64,000 bases of DNA from Rhodanobacteraceae bacterium (GCA_016708465.1 JADJFT010000003.1:1-64000); one strand, 5' to 3'; shown: positions 33,371 through 43,609, counted from the first letter of the stretch. Numbers and translations: made by a program. Notes: generated by a model from the sequence alone, not told the origin.

Positions 33371-34636
33371 TCAGTCGGTGCGTAGTGCCGCGATCGGGTC
33401 GAGATCAGCTGCTTGGCGTGCCGGATAGACGCCGAAGGCGAGGCCAGTCAATGCGCAGACGATGGTCGCGGTGAGAACTGGGATCGGCGCCCAACCCACG
33501 GTCCATCCCGCAAGCCAAGCGATGGCATAGGCGAGCAATCCACCGAAAACCAATCCAAGCAAAGCACCGATACCGCAGATCAGTGCAGCTTCGCGCATGA
33601 ACTGATCGATCACATCGCGTCGGCGCGCACCCAGCGCACGCAGCAGACCAATCTCGCGTTTTCGTTCCAACACGTTGGCAAGCATGATGTTCATGATGCC
33701 GATGCCGCCGACCAGCAGCGAAACTGCCGCGATCGCGGCCATCACGATGCGGAAAATGCGCTGTGTTGCTTGATGCTGTTGGTAAAGCTGAGCCGGCACG
33801 ATCAACGTGTAATCTTTTTGCCCGGCGTGACGCTGATTGAGCATCGCCGAGAGTACCTTCGAGCCATCGACGATATGCGCTGGATCGTCGAGTTGCACCA
33901 GAAAGCGGTCGATCTCGTCCTCCATCGGCTGGAAGCGCAGGCGTGTCAACGCCGAACCTAGGGGCACGAAGACACGGTTACTTTCGAGGCCGAGCTGCAC
34001 GCCTTCGAACTGGTCCTTGCTGAGGTCACGGTCGGTGAGCACACCAATTACCTCGAACCAGGCATGGTTCACCTTGACTAGTTCGCCGACCGCATCGCGG
34101 CCCGGAAATAGCGTTTTCGCGGCTTGATATCCGAGCACGGCAACGGCAGCGAGACGATCATCGTCATTGCCATCGAAGGCCCGACCTTGAGCAATCTGCA
34201 GCGAAGACAGGGCAAAATAGTCGGGCGTGACACCGCTCGCGACCGCGTCCGAATTGCTGAATTCGCTGAGTACCGAATGGGTCTTGATTGCTTTCTCGGC
34301 GGCGAATCCAGATGCGCCGGGCACTACGTCGAGCGCGGCTTCGGCATCTGCGCGGGTGAGGCCGAGGCTACGTGCGCGCATCTCGCGCAAGGAGTTTTCG
34401 TCCGGTGGCGATTCAGTCTTCACGATCAGATTGCGCAGGCCAAGACCTTCGACCAGCTTCAAGGCTTCCTGACGCGACCCTTCGCCGACACCCTGCATTG
34501 CCACGATCGAGCCGACGCCGAAAATGAGCCCGAGCAGGGTCAACAAAGTGCGTAGGCGCCGCCGCCACAATTCCTCCACCGCTTCGCGCCAATGGGTGCC
34601 GAAACGGTGTCCGATGCGATCCAATGCAGTGGTCAT
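33371..34636 (-). CDS. MacB-like ABC transporter permease
   Basis: 421 aa. TM1 lies at about 25-48 (LLTLLGLIFGVGSIVAMQGVGEGSR), then a large periplasmic MacB_PCD domain (about 60-290), and three TMs in the FtsX domain (VMAAIAAVSLLVGGIGIMNIML, LERKREIGLLRALGARRRDV, and GLVFGGLLAYAIAW). This is a type VII ABC permease that drives mechanotransmission for macrolide, peptide or lipoprotein export. It is the last gene of a five-gene operon and overlaps the adaptor upstream by 4 bp. Confidence 0.9.
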   Translation of the reverse strand: MTTALDRIGHRFGTHWREAVEELWRRRLRTLLTLLGLIFGVGSIVAMQGVGEGSRQEALKLVEGLGLRNLIVKTESPPDENSLREMRARSLGLTRADAEAALDVVPGASGFAAEKAIKTHSVLSEFSNSDAVASGVTPDYFALSSLQIAQGRAFDGNDDDRLAAVAVLGYQAAKTLFPGRDAVGELVKVNHAWFEVIGVLTDRDLSKDQFEGVQLGLESNRVFVPLGSALTRLRFQPMEDEIDRFLVQLDDPAHIVDGSKVLSAMLNQRHAGQKDYTLIVPAQLYQQHQATQRIFRIVMAAIAAVSLLVGGIGIMNIMLANVLERKREIGLLRALGARRRDVIDQFMREAALICGIGALLGLVFGGLLAYAIAWLAGWTVGWAPIPVLTATIVCALTGLAFGVYPARQAADLDPIAALRTD

Positions 34637-35907
34637 CCCATTCTCCGCATACCGCCGCCGCGTCCGCCACGGCTGCCATCAGTCGGGGCCGAAAATCGCT
34701 TGGCATCCGGATCAGCCATATTTGCGGTTGGCGTCAACACGACGGCGTCTCCTGCTTTCAATCCCTTGAGTACTTCGCTGCGTGCGGTACCGCGTGCTCC
34801 GAGTTCGATTTCACGCTTCGAAAACGCGCCGTTGCTGCGGACTTCGACATAGGTCTTGCCGCCTTCGGCGATCAGGGCCACGTTCGGCACGGACAGGCCC
34901 TTGCCGGACTCACCGGTGTAGACCTCGGCGGCCATGCCCTGCCCAGGCACGAGTTGGTATTTCGCGACGGCTTCGGCCGGAATAACTGCCTTCATCAACA
35001 AGAACTTCACCGGATTCTGGCGACTACGCGCCTGTGCAGCACCCGCGACCCAACTGACGGTGCTGGAGAACTTTTGATCAGGGCGACCGAGCGCGTGCAT
35101 CTTCACACGGGCACCGACTTTGACGCCTTGCGCATCCAGTTGAGTCAGTGCGAATTGCACTTCCAGCGCCGCCAGTTCCGGCAAGCCACCGAATTCCTGA
35201 CCGGCCATCATGCTGGCGCCGACCTTCGGTTTCTCGCCGCCCCAATCGGCATTCAGCACGAATACGCCGGCATGCGGCGCACGTAGCTCCAATGCGGCCA
35301 CGTCTTCGCGGCGACGCTGGGCATTGAGGTCATAAGTCGCGCGCTGGGAATCGAGCACGGCCAGTTCGGCACCACCGCGCACGCCGGTCTGCTGTTGCTG
35401 CCACTCCAACGTCCGGTGTTTGTAGCCGAGGAAGGCGGCATCTTGAACCGCATCCAGAATTTCGTTGCGCGCAAACATGCCGAGATCGGCACCGGCATAA
35501 CGTTCGGCGATACCGAGATCGACATCCACCTTGGCGATTTCTGCGCCCACCTTGTCTTGCGCGGTCGCCAGCTCGATCTCCTTGCCCATGCGCGCCAGCA
35601 CATTGCGGCGCAGATCGAGTTCGGCCTTGGTCAATTCCAGTTCGCCCGCCGGCGCGATGAAGCGTGCGATCAAATCGCCTTGCTTCACCTGCGAGCCTTC
35701 CGGCACCATCCATTCCAGTTGTCGTTGCGACCAGCCTTGGCCTGGCACTGCCAAGGGCGTCGCCTTGGCCGAGCGGATTTCGCCGGTCGCCGTCACCCGC
35801 AGTGCCAGCGCCGATTCGCGCATCACTTCGACCGGCGCATCGAGTGCCGCATCCCTGCCACAGGCGGCGAGTGCGAACACGGGCAGCAGTAGCCGTAGCC
35901 ATTTCAT
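34633..35907 (-). CDS. HlyD/MacA-type periplasmic adaptor, third of three
   Basis: 424 aa. N-terminal lipoprotein-like signal with Cys (LLLPVFALAACGRDAALD), then a biotinyl-lipoyl-like half (VPEGSQVKQGDLIARF), a coiled-coil hairpin (about 90-210) and beta-barrel parts (GLSVPNVALIAEGGKTYVEVR). The C-terminus is Gly/Arg-rich (GSRGGRGGGMRRMG). It probably bridges the permease to an outer-membrane channel not encoded here. Both ends overlap neighbours by 4 bp. Confidence 0.85.
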   Translation of the reverse strand: MKWLRLLLPVFALAACGRDAALDAPVEVMRESALALRVTATGEIRSAKATPLAVPGQGWSQRQLEWMVPEGSQVKQGDLIARFIAPAGELELTKAELDLRRNVLARMGKEIELATAQDKVGAEIAKVDVDLGIAERYAGADLGMFARNEILDAVQDAAFLGYKHRTLEWQQQQTGVRGGAELAVLDSQRATYDLNAQRRREDVAALELRAPHAGVFVLNADWGGEKPKVGASMMAGQEFGGLPELAALEVQFALTQLDAQGVKVGARVKMHALGRPDQKFSSTVSWVAGAAQARSRQNPVKFLLMKAVIPAEAVAKYQLVPGQGMAAEVYTGESGKGLSVPNVALIAEGGKTYVEVRSNGAFSKREIELGARGTARSEVLKGLKAGDAVVLTPTANMADPDAKRFSAPTDGSRGGRGGGMRRMG

Positions 35908-36860
35908 CGCTGCTTCTCCGTAGGGGTGACCAGCAGCACGCGTACCGGTTGGCCGGGCTTCAGGGCCTGTCCTTCGGGATTGAAGCTGACCACCGCATCG
36001 ACCACCGGCACCAACTGCGAGCGCGACTTGCTGCGCACGGCACGGCCGATATCGGTGACTTCGCCTTCGATGGCTTGGCCGGCACCACCCTCGACGACGA
36101 CCTTCGCTTTCATGCCAATACTGACGCGGCGAATCTCGGTCTCGGGTACGGCGACGCGCGCGATCAGCGTCGAAACATCCGGAATTTGTGCGACCGACTG
36201 ACCGCGGAATACCTGTGAGCCGACATCGAACTTTTCACCCTGCCAATTGCTTTGGTGCAGGATGATGCCGTCGCGTGGCGCCGTCACGTTCAGTTCCTGC
36301 ATCGCCGTCTGCGAACGATCGACTTCGCTACGTAACTGCATCAGTTCCGCCTCGACCAAACGCCATTCCTGCTTGCGCTGTTCGGCTGCGGCCGCCTCGC
36401 GACGCGTCGCGAGCGCGAGTTGTTTTTCGGCCTGCTCGCGTTCGATCACCAGCTTCTGGTAGTCGATGCGACGCACGATGTCGACCGGCTGGTCGGCCTT
36501 GCGCATTGCCTTTTCGGCATTCGATTTCGCCTGCGCCGTAGCCAGCGCCTCGGTGCGCACGCGCTCGGCGAGTTCGAGGCGCAGGCGTTCGCGCTGCGTT
36601 TCCTTTTCTTTCAGCGCGCTCTGCTTCTCGGTGAGTTTGCGCATCACTTCGGAACTGTCGAAGGCCGCCACCACTTGGCCCTTCTTTACTGGCGTGCCGT
36701 CCGCTGCCAGTTGCGTCAGCGTGAGTTGCCAAAGGTCATCGATCGCCGGTGGCGAAATTGATGCGCTTTCACGCGCTGCGATCTCGCCATCGAAGCTGAG
36801 TTCGGCGGCCGCGGACGACAGGCTCGCCAACAGCAAGCCTGCAGTAAGCAGGAACCTCAT
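35904..36860 (-). CDS. HlyD-type periplasmic adaptor, second of three
   Basis: 318 aa with a signal peptide (MRFLLTAGLLLASLSSAAA). Lipoyl half GTPVKKGQVVAAFDSSEVMR, long coiled coil about 60-175 (QSALKEKETQRERLRLELAERV and AEKQLALATRREAAAAEQRK), second lipoyl half VTAPRDGIILHQSN and a barrel domain ending in PGQPVRVLLVTPTE. It is translationally coupled to both neighbouring adaptors. Confidence 0.85.
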   Translation of the reverse strand: MRFLLTAGLLLASLSSAAAELSFDGEIAARESASISPPAIDDLWQLTLTQLAADGTPVKKGQVVAAFDSSEVMRKLTEKQSALKEKETQRERLRLELAERVRTEALATAQAKSNAEKAMRKADQPVDIVRRIDYQKLVIEREQAEKQLALATRREAAAAEQRKQEWRLVEAELMQLRSEVDRSQTAMQELNVTAPRDGIILHQSNWQGEKFDVGSQVFRGQSVAQIPDVSTLIARVAVPETEIRRVSIGMKAKVVVEGGAGQAIEGEVTDIGRAVRSKSRSQLVPVVDAVVSFNPEGQALKPGQPVRVLLVTPTEKQR

Positions 36861-37825
36861 GGCTTGACTCCATTCGTGGCGGCAACCGCAGTCGCCGCGA
36901 TCGGCTCGACGCGCACGCTTGATGCCGGCAGCAGGCCAAGATCAGCGGAGTTAGCGAGCGGAATGTGCACCGTGAAGTAGCGGCCCGCGCCCATCTCGGC
37001 CTTGGCTGCCGGAGCACCGGAAATGCTGCCGATGACTGCTTCGAGTTTCAGGTCGGGGCGCGCGTCGAAACGCAGGCGCACGCGCTGTCCGACCGACAAC
37101 GCCGAGCGATCGGCTTCGAGTGCATAGGCGACGACCGTCATCGGACCACGGTCGACGATCTCACCGACCTTCATCCCCGGCCATGCCGACGAACCTTCAT
37201 CGAAGCGATCACCGCGCCATGGGTTGAAGCCGTGCACAATGACGCCGTCGACTTCCGCCTTCACTTCCGACAGCGCCACCTGAGCCTGGTTGTAGAGAAG
37301 ATCTTGGGTCAGCTTGTCGATCTCCAGACGTGCATCCTCACGGCGACGCGCAACTGCCGCGGTGGCAGCATCACGTTCCTTGAGTCGAAGTGCGAGATCG
37401 CGTTCAGTCCGCACGCGCTCGCCCTGATAGCGGTCGTAATCGAGTGCGGACAAGTGTTGCTTTGGAATAGCGGCATCGACTTCAGCCTTGCGAAACAGCG
37501 CATCGGCATCGACCCAGGCACGCTCGGCGTCGATCGCGGCGACATTCAGTGTCGCCACTTCTTGAGCGACGCGCGCATCGGTCTGTTCGATCTGCGCGGT
37601 CAGTGCCTGGATCAAGGCGGCGCTGGCGCCGGCATCAATACGCACAACGACATCGCCGCGCTTTACTTTCGTTCCTTCCGACACGTAGTAACGCAGCACC
37701 ACCGGCGACGTATTCGACGGCGGGCAGTACACCGGCTGCGCGCTGGTCGCCTGTACTTCGCCGCTGATGATGACGCGTTGTGGCGCGGCAACGACCGCTC
37801 CGCAACAAAACAAAAACAAGGCCAC
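36857..37825 (-). CDS. HlyD-type periplasmic adaptor, first of three
   Basis: 322 aa from a GTG at 37825, the only start that keeps the signal peptide (ALFLFCCGAVVAAPQ). Lipoyl half VSEGTKVKRGDVVVRIDAGAS, coiled coil about 70-170, second half VDGVIVHGFNPWRGD and barrel QRVRLRFDARPDLKLEAVIG. Its start codon lies within the end of a 70-bp palindrome that separates it from the ATPase gene, and no good ribosome-binding site is visible, so its translation may be weak or structured. Confidence 0.82.
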   Translation of the reverse strand: MALFLFCCGAVVAAPQRVIISGEVQATSAQPVYCPPSNTSPVVLRYYVSEGTKVKRGDVVVRIDAGASAALIQALTAQIEQTDARVAQEVATLNVAAIDAERAWVDADALFRKAEVDAAIPKQHLSALDYDRYQGERVRTERDLALRLKERDAATAAVARRREDARLEIDKLTQDLLYNQAQVALSEVKAEVDGVIVHGFNPWRGDRFDEGSSAWPGMKVGEIVDRGPMTVVAYALEADRSALSVGQRVRLRFDARPDLKLEAVIGSISGAPAAKAEMGAGRYFTVHIPLANSADLGLLPASSVRVEPIAATAVAATNGVKP

Positions 37826-37891
37826 TGCAGGAGCGAGCCCCAGTTCGCGACAAAGGTTGCGAGTCGCGAGCTGGGGCCGCTCCTGCAGTGG
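37822..37891. repeat. REP-like palindrome between ATPase and first adaptor genes
   Basis: CCACTGCAGGAGCGAGCCCC at the left and its near-complement at the right (CTGGGGCCGCTCCTGCAGTGG region, 37870-37891) form a ~30-bp imperfect stem around a short centre. The GCAGGAGCG...TCGCGA pattern is like the extragenic palindromes scattered in xanthomonads and pseudomonads. Within an operon it could slow 3' decay of the upstream ATPase message. Confidence 0.75.
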
Positions 37892-37899
37892 GGTGCTGT

Positions 37900-38574
37900 T
37901 TAGCGTTTTGCATCAGATTCCACCATGCCGTCACGCAGGCGCACATGGCGTGGCACGCGCGCTGCGATGTCGTTGTCGTGAGTCACCAGGACAATGGTCT
38001 GGCCTTGGTTGTGTAGCTCTTCGATCAGCCCAAGGACATCGGCGGCGCTCTTTGAGTCCAGGTTTCCGGTCGGTTCGTCAGCGAGCAGCAGGGCCGGGCT
38101 CAGGATCAGCGATCGCGCGATCGCGGCGCGTTGCATCTGGCCGCCGGAGAGTTGCGTTGGGCGATGGTCCATGCGATCAAGCAGACCGACCCGCGCCAAC
38201 AATTCGTGCGCACGTGCGGTGACATCAGGTTTTGGCTCGCGCGTGAAACGCAGCGGCAGCATCACGTTCTCGAGCACGGTCAGACGCGGCAGCAGGTGGA
38301 AACTCTGGAAGATGAATCCGATCTTGCGGTTGCGCACGGTGCTGATGGCTTCGTCGTCGAGGCGTGATACTTCCTGGCCATCCAACACGTAGGAGCCTGA
38401 GTCCGGTTTGTCGAGACAGCCAAGCACGTTCAACAACGTCGACTTACCGGAACCCGAAGGACCAGTGATGGCGACGAATTCGCCGGCATCGACATGCAGT
38501 GACACGTCGTCGAGAGCGCGTACTTCGGCGTTGTACATGTCATAGATGCGGGAGATGTGTTCGACTTGGATCAC
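37900..38574 (-). CDS. MacB/LolD-type ABC transporter ATP-binding protein
   Basis: 224 aa from a GTG at 38574, with AGGAAG seven bases before it; the in-frame upstream ATG has no such signal. Walker A GPSGSGKSTLLN, Q-loop FQSFHLLPRLTVLENV, signature LSGGQMQRAAIARSL, Walker B LLLADEPTGNLD and H-loop VLVTHDNDI are intact. It powers the permease at 33371 as a dimer. First gene of the operon, separated from the adaptors by the palindrome. Confidence 0.92.
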   Translation of the reverse strand: MIQVEHISRIYDMYNAEVRALDDVSLHVDAGEFVAITGPSGSGKSTLLNVLGCLDKPDSGSYVLDGQEVSRLDDEAISTVRNRKIGFIFQSFHLLPRLTVLENVMLPLRFTREPKPDVTARAHELLARVGLLDRMDHRPTQLSGGQMQRAAIARSLILSPALLLADEPTGNLDSKSAADVLGLIEELHNQGQTIVLVTHDNDIAARVPRHVRLRDGMVESDAKR

Positions 38575-38701
38575 TGCAACTTCCTGTGGCGAAGCGTCAC
38601 AGACTATTGGGGGTGCGCAAAGGTTCCGCATGCCTACAGCGGCGAAACCGCCAGAGGTCATAGGATGGGGCGGGGCGTAGCTGCGTCGAGGCCGAGCCGT
38701 T

Positions 38702-40527
38702 CTAGTCGATCGTCGGCAGTATCGCGACCACTTCTTTCACAGTGGTCAAGCCGCGCGCGATCAATTCGGCGCCGGCCATCCGCAGCGGCCGTAACCCATC
38801 GCGCAGGCAGGATTCGGCAAACGCCGGCAGGTCGATGTCGGCGCGAATTTCACGGCGCAGTTTCGGCGTCAACGACAGCATTTCGTAGACCGCGGTGCGG
38901 CCGTAGTAACCGGTTTGCCGACAGTCGTCGCAGCCTTTGGCGGTGCGTGCATGGTCAGGCAACGGCACGTCGAAGCCGCGAGTCAGTGCCTGCCACGCCC
39001 CCGGATCGACGGCGACTGGAATCTTGCAACGCGGACACAGCGTGCGCGCCAACCGCTGTGCGACGATGCCATTCAACGTGCTCTGGATCAGATAGTGCGG
39101 CACGCGGAGATCGAGCAGGCGCGTGATCGCGCTTGGCGAGTCGTTGGTGTGCAGGGTGCTTAGCACCAGATGTCCGGTCAACGCTGCCTGGACTGCCATT
39201 TCGGCGGTCTCGAGATCGCGGATTTCGCCGACCATGATGATGTCCGGGTCTTGCCGCAGCAGCGTGCGCACACCGGCCGCAAAGGTCAGGTCGATCGACG
39301 CTTGCACCTGCATCTGGTTGAACGCCGGTGCGATCATCTCGATCGGGTCTTCGATCGTGCTGACGTTGATTTCTGGCGTTGCCAGATGCTTCAGCGTCGA
39401 ATACAGCGTGGTCGTCTTGCCCGAACCCGTGGGTCCGGTGACCAGCACGATGCCGTGCGGACGCTCGATCATCTCGCGCCACTGGGCTTCGTCGCGGCTG
39501 TTGAAGCCGAGTTCGGAGAAGTTCTTCACGACCACATCCGGGTCGAAAATGCGCATCACGATTTTTTCGCCGAACGCCGTTGGCATCGTCGAAATACGCA
39601 TCTCGACCTCGCGTCCGCCGGGTGAACGCGTCTTGATACGCCCATCTTGCGGTCGCCGGCGCTCGGCGATGTCCATGCGCCCGAGAATCTTGATGCGTGA
39701 TACCACCGCGGCCATCACCGGCGTCGGCAGTTCGTAGACCTTGTGCAACACACCATCGATACGAAAGCGCGCCGGGCTCATCTCGCGTCGTGGTTCGAGA
39801 TGGATGTCGCTAGCGCGCTGCTCGTAGGCGTACTGCAGCAACCAGTCGACAATGCGAACGACATGCGAATCCTCGGCACCGAGGTCACCCGATTTGCCGA
39901 GTTCGACCAGCATTTCGAAGTTCGGCATGCCGCGGGTGTCGGCGCCATCGTTGCCGTCGCGGGCTTTGCGCACGCTGCGCGAAATGCCGGCGAACTCCAT
40001 CAAGAAGCGGTTCACGTCGAGCGGATTAGCGACGACACGGCTCACCTTGCGACGAAGCAGGCGCTCGAGATCCGGTAGCCAACGGGTGTCGAAGGGTTCG
40101 CTGGTGGCGATCGTCAACGCATCGGCGCTGATATCGACCGGCAGGATCCGATAACGCGTGGCATAGCTCGGGGCGACCACTTCGCCGACACGCGCGATGT
40201 CGATCTTGGTCGGGTCGATGCGCAGATAGGGCAATCCTGCCTTTTGCGCCAACCACTCGGTCAACGAATCGAGCGTGAGGTGGCGACTGGGCTCGCGCGG
40301 TCAGGCAGCTTGGCATTCGCGATCAAAATCAACGGATGCAGTTCGCCACGGCTCAGGCCCTTGCCAATACGGATGGTCTTCGCGGCTTCGCCGGTGACCA
40401 GTTTGTCGACAATCAGCGCCGCCAGCACCTCGTCCAGTTCGACGCGCTTGCCTTCGGAAAACTTGCTGGTCGTGAACGCCGCACGTCCTTCCATGGGCAC
40501 CACCTTGTGGGACTCGTGCTTGCTCAT
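38702..40527 (-). CDS. GspE/PilB-type secretion or pilus assembly ATPase, one frameshift
   Basis: The main frame (38702 to 40264) has Walker A GPTGSGKTTTLYSTL, Asp box, Walker B DPDIIMVGEIRDLETAEMA, His box and the tetracysteine CPRCKI...CDDCRQTGYYGR typical of GspE/PilB. The N-terminal part, MSKHESHKVVPMEGRAAF on to IVDKLVTGEAAKTIR, lies in another frame from ATG 40527. Adding one C near 40279 joins them as VATLTLDSLTEWLAQKAG, giving about 608 aa. The hexameric ATPase drives type II secretion or type IV pilus assembly; no other such genes are nearby. Confidence 0.88.
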
Positions 40528-40603
40528 CACTGGATCTTCCGTCGGGGCGCAGCCTGCGCCACCGCTATACTACGGCGCTTTTCGACCCCGAACCGGAATC
40601 TCC

Positions 40604-41503
40604 ATGACAGGCCTAACTTTCCAGGACGTGATCCAGACGCTGAACCGCTATTGGGCGGCGCAGGGTTGCGTGCTGATCCAGCCGTTTGACACCGAAGTCG
40701 GTGCCGGCACATTTCATCCCGCGACTTTCCTGCGTGCGCTCGGCCCGGAGCCGTGGCGTGCGGCCTACGTGCAGCCCTCGCGTCGTCCAACCGATGGTCG
40801 CTACGGCGACAATCCGAATCGACTGCAGCACTACTACCAGTACCAAGTGGTGCTTAAACCCAATCCGACCAATATCCTCGACCTCTACATCGATTCACTG
40901 AAGGCGCTCGGCATTGATCCACTGACGCACGACCTGCGCTTCGTCGAGGACAACTGGGAATCGCCGACACTCGGGGCTTGGGGCCTCGGTTGGGAGGTTT
41001 GGCTGAACGGCATGGAGGTGACCCAGTTCACCTATTTCCAGCAAGCCGGAGGCATGGATTGCAAGCCCGTCACCGGCGAAATCACCTACGGTCTGGAACG
41101 CTTGGCGATGTATTTGCAGAACGTCGACAACGTCTACGACTTGGTTTGGGTACAAGGCCCGCAGGGTACGGTGACCTATGGCGATGTCTATCACCAGAAC
41201 GAGGTCGAACAAAGTACCTACAACTTCGAACACGCCAACGTCGATGCCTTGTTCGCCTGGTTCGATACCTGCGAAGGTGAGGCCTTGAAGTTGGTTGAGA
41301 AGGGCCTGCCGCTGCCCGCCTATGAACAGGTGTGCAAGGCCAGCCACAGTTTCAATCTGCTCGACGCGCGTCGAGCGATCAGCGTGACCGAACGGCAACG
41401 CTTCATCCTGCGCGTGCGCACGATCGCGAAGGCGGTGGCCGAGTGCTACCACGCGCAACGCGAGAAGCTCGGGTTCCCGGGTCTGAAGCACAAGGTAGCC
41501 TGA
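40604..41503 (+). CDS. glyQ: Glycyl-tRNA synthetase alpha subunit
   Basis: 299 aa, the standard length. MTGLTFQDVIQTLNRYWAAQGC, QPFDTEVGAGTFHPATFLR and VQPSRRPTDGRYGDNPNRLQ contain class II motifs; QQAGGMDCKPVTGEITYGLERLAMYLQ carries motif 3. With GlyS it forms the alpha2beta2 enzyme charging tRNA-Gly in the cytosol. It is 3 bp from glyS, an operon. Confidence 0.98.
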   Translation: MTGLTFQDVIQTLNRYWAAQGCVLIQPFDTEVGAGTFHPATFLRALGPEPWRAAYVQPSRRPTDGRYGDNPNRLQHYYQYQVVLKPNPTNILDLYIDSLKALGIDPLTHDLRFVEDNWESPTLGAWGLGWEVWLNGMEVTQFTYFQQAGGMDCKPVTGEITYGLERLAMYLQNVDNVYDLVWVQGPQGTVTYGDVYHQNEVEQSTYNFEHANVDALFAWFDTCEGEALKLVEKGLPLPAYEQVCKASHSFNLLDARRAISVTERQRFILRVRTIAKAVAECYHAQREKLGFPGLKHKVA

Positions 41504-41506
41504 ACC

Positions 41507-43609
41507 ATGACCCTGCATATTGCTCCCCTGCTGATCGAACTCGGCACCGAAGAACTGCCGCCAAAGGCGCTCGACGAACTCGCGAATGCATTTCGCGATG
41601 GCGTACTCGCGGGCCTCGCCAAGCGCGGCATCGCGCATACCGCACATTCGGCGCGCGCCCTGCATTCGCCGCGTCGGCTAGCGACCTGGATCGAAGACGT
41701 TGCGTTGCAACAGCCCGAACAGAAGCTGGAGCGCCGTGGCCCGGCGGTGGCCGCAGCATTGGACGCCTCCGGTGCGCCAAGCAAGGCGCTGATCGGCTTC
41801 GCGCATAGTTGCGGTGTCAGCGTCGAACAACTGGAGGAGATCGACACCGACAAGGGCGCATGGTTCGTGCATCGCGCGATCAAGCCGGGTGAAGCGACTG
41901 CAAGCTTGTTGCCGCAGATTGTCGAAGAAGCGCTAAAGGCACTGCCGATACCGAAGCCAATGCGTTGGTCGGATCTCGACTACCAATTCGTGCGTCCGGC
42001 GCACTGGCTGGTGATCCTGCTCGGCGAACACATTGTCGATGCCGAGATCCTCGGTTTGAAGTCGGATCGGATGAGCCGCGGACACCGCTTCCATCATCCG
42101 GAACCGGTGTGGATCACGTCTGCCAACGATTACGTCGATGCGCTGCGTAGCGCCAAGGTGTTGGTGAATCCCGCCGAGCGTGCGAACCGTGTCATCAGCG
42201 AAGTGCAGCGCGTGGCGGAAGGTCTCGGTGGTCTGCCGCGCCTGCGCCAGGAACTGGTCGACGAGGTCAAGAATCTGGTCGAGTGGCCGGTCGCCATCGC
42301 CTGCACGTTCGAGCGTGACTTCCTGCGAGTGCCGCAGGAAGCGCTGATCATGACCATGGAATCGAACCAGAAATTCTTTCCGGTATTCGATGCCGATGGC
42401 CGGCTCACCGAACATTTCATCGGTGTCGCCAACATCGAAAGTCGTGATCCGAATGAAATCCGCAAGGGCTACGAGCGCGTCATCCGCCCGCGCTTCGCCG
42501 ATGCGAAATTCTTTTTCGACGAGGACCTCAAGTCGCCGCTGGCGGCGCAGCAAGATGCGCTGCAGAAAGTCACCTACCAGCAGAAACTCGGATCAGTCTG
42601 GGACAAGGTCTGCCGCGTTGGCGAACTGGCCCGGGTGATCGCCGAGCGCTTGCGTTCGATGCACGGTATCGGCGTCGATCCTGCGCAGGCAACACAGGCC
42701 GCGACGCTGGCCAAGTGCGATCTGATGACGCGCATGGTTGGCGAGTTTCCCGAGTTGCAGGGCATCATGGGTCGCTACTACGCGACCATGCAGGGCGAGT
42801 CTGCTGAAGTCGCGAATGCGATCGATGAGTTTTACCAGCCGCGCTTCGCCGGCGACGCGATCGCACCGAGCCGCTTGGGTCAGGTGCTTGCCGTCGCCGA
42901 AAAACTCGACACGCTCGCCGGCATGTTCGCGATCGGTCAAAAGCCGACCGGCAACAAGGACCCATTTTCACTGCGCCGCAACGCGCTCGGGCTCGCACGG
43001 ACACTGATCGAAGGTGGCCTCGATCTGGATGTGAACGCGCTGTTGCGCGAAGCCATCGCCGCGATCTCGACCGATGCTCTGGACGCGAAAGCGAACGATC
43101 TGTACGACTTCATCACCGACCGTCTGCGCGGCTACTACGCGGATCAGGGTATTCGCGGCGATGCCTTCGAGGCAGTGCTCGCAGTACGCCCCGCCAGTCT
43201 GCGTGATTTCGACCGCCGCATTTGCGCCATCGACATGTTCGGCAAACGGGCGGAAGCGGAAAGTCTGGCGGCGGCGAACAAGCGCATCGGCAACATCCTG
43301 CGCCAGGCGAGCGAAAAGCGCTTCGCCATCGCTGCAGGTATCGATGCGGCCTTGCTCGATGACGGCGCCGAGCGCGCACTTGCCGATGCACTCGCCGCCG
43401 CGATCGACGACATTTCACCGTTGCTGGCCGAGCACCGCTATGTCGAAACGATGCAGCGCCTCGCGCAACTGAGGCCGGTCGCCGATGCCTTCTTCGATGG
43501 CGTCATGGTCATGGTCGATGACCCTGCAAAACGCGCCAACCGCCTCGCCCTGCTGCGCTCGCTGCGCACGCAGTTTCTGGCGATTGCGGATATCGGACTG
43601 CTCGGCTGA
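41507..43609 (+). CDS. glyS: Glycyl-tRNA synthetase beta subunit
   Basis: 700 aa, normal length, starting with LLIELGTEELPPKALDEL. MESNQKFFPVFDADGRL and RFADAKFFFDEDLKSPL are conserved in the central body. The C-terminal ~100 residues form the anticodon-binding-like domain (DDISPLLAEHRYVETMQRLAQLR). The subunit binds tRNA and is needed for aminoacylation by GlyQ. The gene is intact with no frameshift. Confidence 0.98.
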   Translation: MTLHIAPLLIELGTEELPPKALDELANAFRDGVLAGLAKRGIAHTAHSARALHSPRRLATWIEDVALQQPEQKLERRGPAVAAALDASGAPSKALIGFAHSCGVSVEQLEEIDTDKGAWFVHRAIKPGEATASLLPQIVEEALKALPIPKPMRWSDLDYQFVRPAHWLVILLGEHIVDAEILGLKSDRMSRGHRFHHPEPVWITSANDYVDALRSAKVLVNPAERANRVISEVQRVAEGLGGLPRLRQELVDEVKNLVEWPVAIACTFERDFLRVPQEALIMTMESNQKFFPVFDADGRLTEHFIGVANIESRDPNEIRKGYERVIRPRFADAKFFFDEDLKSPLAAQQDALQKVTYQQKLGSVWDKVCRVGELARVIAERLRSMHGIGVDPAQATQAATLAKCDLMTRMVGEFPELQGIMGRYYATMQGESAEVANAIDEFYQPRFAGDAIAPSRLGQVLAVAEKLDTLAGMFAIGQKPTGNKDPFSLRRNALGLARTLIEGGLDLDVNALLREAIAAISTDALDAKANDLYDFITDRLRGYYADQGIRGDAFEAVLAVRPASLRDFDRRICAIDMFGKRAEAESLAAANKRIGNILRQASEKRFAIAAGIDAALLDDGAERALADALAAAIDDISPLLAEHRYVETMQRLAQLRPVADAFFDGVMVMVDDPAKRANRLALLRSLRTQFLAIADIGLLG

